A stretch of 6,043 bases of DNA. Source: an uncultured Anaerosporobacter sp. GTDB lineage: Bacteria; Bacillota; Clostridia; Lachnospirales; Lachnospiraceae. Of the stretch, positions 4,588 through 6,043 are shown piece after piece (within the stretch, counting starts at the first letter, position 1; every line of letters begins with the position of its first letter). A program made the translations under genes and the position numbers. The DNA is taken from contig CALZJY010000134.1 in the NCBI GenBank assembly GCA_945787925.1, positions 1 through 6,043 of the forward strand. Direction: 5' to 3'. The notes under the pieces are model-generated. The model was not told the origin of the DNA and searched no databases. It worked only from the letters and a program-made list of their open reading frames with translations.

Positions 4588-6043
4588 GTATTGGTGGCTG
4601 TTTGCCAGCGTTGGAGTCTGGCTTACGGCAATGATTCTAGAGGGAATGCATCGTGTGGATACTGAAGAGCTTGTGCTGCCTGTAATGGCACTCCTGCTAA
4701 TTGGGTCCTCTGTATGGTGGTCATTACATAAGGGGGCAGACCGCATGGAGACGCTCCTCCTTGTCTTTCTTGGAGCGTCGTTTTTCCTGCGATTATTGTA
4801 TTGCGTGGACCAGCCATTTAATTGTTCCCTTCATGATCTTGGGACGGCATATCCACAAAAAGAAGGATGGTATCAGGATGGACATCTTGGATATCTGCAA
4901 GAAATCTTTCAGAAGGGGGCACTTCCAGAAGGCGACCCAAGGGAGAAATGGAGCTTTTATAACCCACCCTTTTTCTATGTGGTAGCAGCGTTGATGTTAA
5001 AGGTTCAGAGCCTGTTTGGAATATCCATGCCTCGGAACTTAGAGAACTTGCAGTTGTTTACGATGTTTTTTGCAACGGCTGCGATCCAAGTGTCAGTAGC
5101 CATTCTAAGGGAGTTTCAAATCAAGGGAAAGGCACTCCTATTGTCTGTGGCACTCGTTGCCTTTCATCCCTATTTTTTTCTTGGTGGAGCAGCGCTCAAT
5201 AACGATATGTTGTCAGTGCTGGCCATTTTCGTAACACTGCTCTATACGATTCGCTGGTATAAGGAGATGCGTACGAGTCATATCGTGATTTTGGCATTCT
5301 CCATCGGGCTTGGAATGATGACGAAGCTATCGGTTGGACTGATCGCCGTTATGGTGGCAATCGTATTTTTAATCAAGTTTTATAAGTCGAAGCAGTATCT
5401 GGCATGTATCAAGCAGTTTGTGTTATTTGGAGTGCTCTGTATTCCGCTTGGGATGTATTGGCCGATTCGGAATGCGGTGTTATTTGGAATGCCTCTCGTA
5501 TATGTACAGGCGCTTCCGTTAGAGGATCCACAGTTTGTTGGATATGACGTGCTAAAGAGACTGAGCCTGTTGGATTTGCAGGGATGGAAAGATCCGTTTC
5601 TACGGTTCGATGCGGAAGTTGATTACAATCTATGGACTTGCCTTGCAAAGACTGCCGTATTTGATGAGAAATCGGTGGAAGTTTCCCAGTGGCAAATCGT
5701 TATGGTAGCAAAATGCTTGCTTTACACAGGAGTAGGGCTCGGCGGGACTTCGGTAGTATTAGAAATCCTGCACATTGTAAGGAGGGAAGCAAGCCGGTTG
5801 ATGCTTGCCATGAAGGCATTGGTAGTCGTGTTGTTCTTAGGAAGCTATATAAAGTTCTGTTTCCAGTTCCCAATGATCTGCTCGATGAATTTCCGTTATG
5901 TCGTGCCGGTGCTTCTTGTGATTGCAGTAAATGTAGGACTATATGAACAGAGCAGCAAGGCAAAGCGAGCAGGAAAGGCACTCATAGGGGGCATAAGCGT
6001 CCTATTCGTACTCTCCGCCATCGTCATGTATGGTGTACTCCAG
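4565..6043 (+). CDS. GT-C membrane glycosyltransferase, family 39-like; 3' end outside the window
   Basis: An ATG at 4565 with GGAGAAGGAG just upstream opens a frame of 493 codons with no stop before the window edge. Hydrophobic segments recur at about 10-25, 36-53, 63-80, 136-151, 164-181, 190-206, 215-229, 240-252, 257-272, 285-298, 387-403, 425-441, 452-466 and 476-491, so it is a polytopic membrane protein. The order of motifs fits GT-C enzymes that use polyprenyl-phosphate sugars: a first external loop with acidic residues (LHDLG with Asp91, DGHLGYLQEIF with Asp105), YNPPFFY (132-138), LNNDMLSVL (211-219), MTKLSVGL (252-259), WPIRNAVLFGMPL (299-311), then a non-membrane stretch at about 314-384 and FRYVVP later. 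Which acidic residue is catalytic cannot be settled here. Donor and acceptor are unknown; glycosylation of a surface polymer or protein on the outer face of the membrane is the family expectation. Its 23-base overlap with the oxidoreductase gene implies translational coupling. Confidence 0.88.
   Translation, partial: MKQKTENKYWWLFASVGVWLTAMILEGMHRVDTEELVLPVMALLLIGSSVWWSLHKGADRMETLLLVFLGASFFLRLLYCVDQPFNCSLHDLGTAYPQKEGWYQDGHLGYLQEIFQKGALPEGDPREKWSFYNPPFFYVVAALMLKVQSLFGISMPRNLENLQLFTMFFATAAIQVSVAILREFQIKGKALLLSVALVAFHPYFFLGGAALNNDMLSVLAIFVTLLYTIRWYKEMRTSHIVILAFSIGLGMMTKLSVGLIAVMVAIVFLIKFYKSKQYLACIKQFVLFGVLCIPLGMYWPIRNAVLFGMPLVYVQALPLEDPQFVGYDVLKRLSLLDLQGWKDPFLRFDAEVDYNLWTCLAKTAVFDEKSVEVSQWQIVMVAKCLLYTGVGLGGTSVVLEILHIVRREASRLMLAMKALVVVLFLGSYIKFCFQFPMICSMNFRYVVPVLLVIAVNVGLYEQSSKAKRAGKALIGGISVLFVLSAIVMYGVLQ

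Noticed and set aside
4701..4985. Plus-strand 94-codon frame, and minus-strand frames at 4507-4817
   Set aside because: All lie inside the glycosyltransferase gene, whose own frame is open throughout with clear membrane segments and GT-C motifs.
5409..5981. Minus-strand frames at 5409-5648 and 5700-5981 and a plus-strand frame at 5689-5946
   Set aside because: These are shadows of the glycosyltransferase frame, which continues without a stop to the window edge.

Overview
The window looks like chromosomal DNA of a low-to-moderate GC Firmicute, most likely a clostridium of the Lachnospiraceae type. This rests on A/T-rich intergenic stretches, strong GGAGG-type ribosome binding sites, extended -10 promoters, hairpin-plus-T-run terminators and protein family resemblance. 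It is inferred from reading alone; no database search was possible. No tRNA, rRNA, CRISPR array, insertion sequence, phage gene or attachment site was seen.

Layout. (1) Positions 1-312, minus strand: the 5' part of an SPFH/Band-7 (YdjI-like, COG4260-type) gene. Its well-placed start codon opens a 33-codon zinc-ribbon reading frame that stops at TAT CTT TAA. The SPFH domain continues immediately in the +1 frame. The slip sequence closely resembles the prfB frameshift site, so this is either programmed +1 frameshifting or a one-base lesion. (2) Positions 313-440: a compact divergent promoter region with one extended -10 on each strand. (3) Positions 441-1370, plus strand: a two-gene unit encoding a small two-helix membrane protein with a C-terminal zinc ribbon and an unrecognised soluble 157-residue protein, closed by a clear terminator at 1372-1408. 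(4) Positions 1469-1852: a DJ-1/PfpI-family gene that appears to have lost about one third of its fold by in-frame deletion. (5) Positions 2006-2794: a complete glutamate racemase gene (murI), closed by a terminator. (6) Positions 3025-6043: an FAD-dependent oxidoreductase related to UDP-galactopyranose mutase/HemY-type proteins. It overlaps by 23 bases a GT-C (family 39-like) membrane glycosyltransferase gene that stays open to the right edge of the window.

The last pair looks like the start of an operon for modifying or building a cell-surface glycan. murI supplies D-glutamate for peptidoglycan, so the right two thirds have an envelope flavour, though murI has its own terminator. The left genes have no demonstrable pathway. 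The observations most worth checking are the putative frameshift in the zinc-ribbon/SPFH gene and the internally deleted DJ-1 gene.
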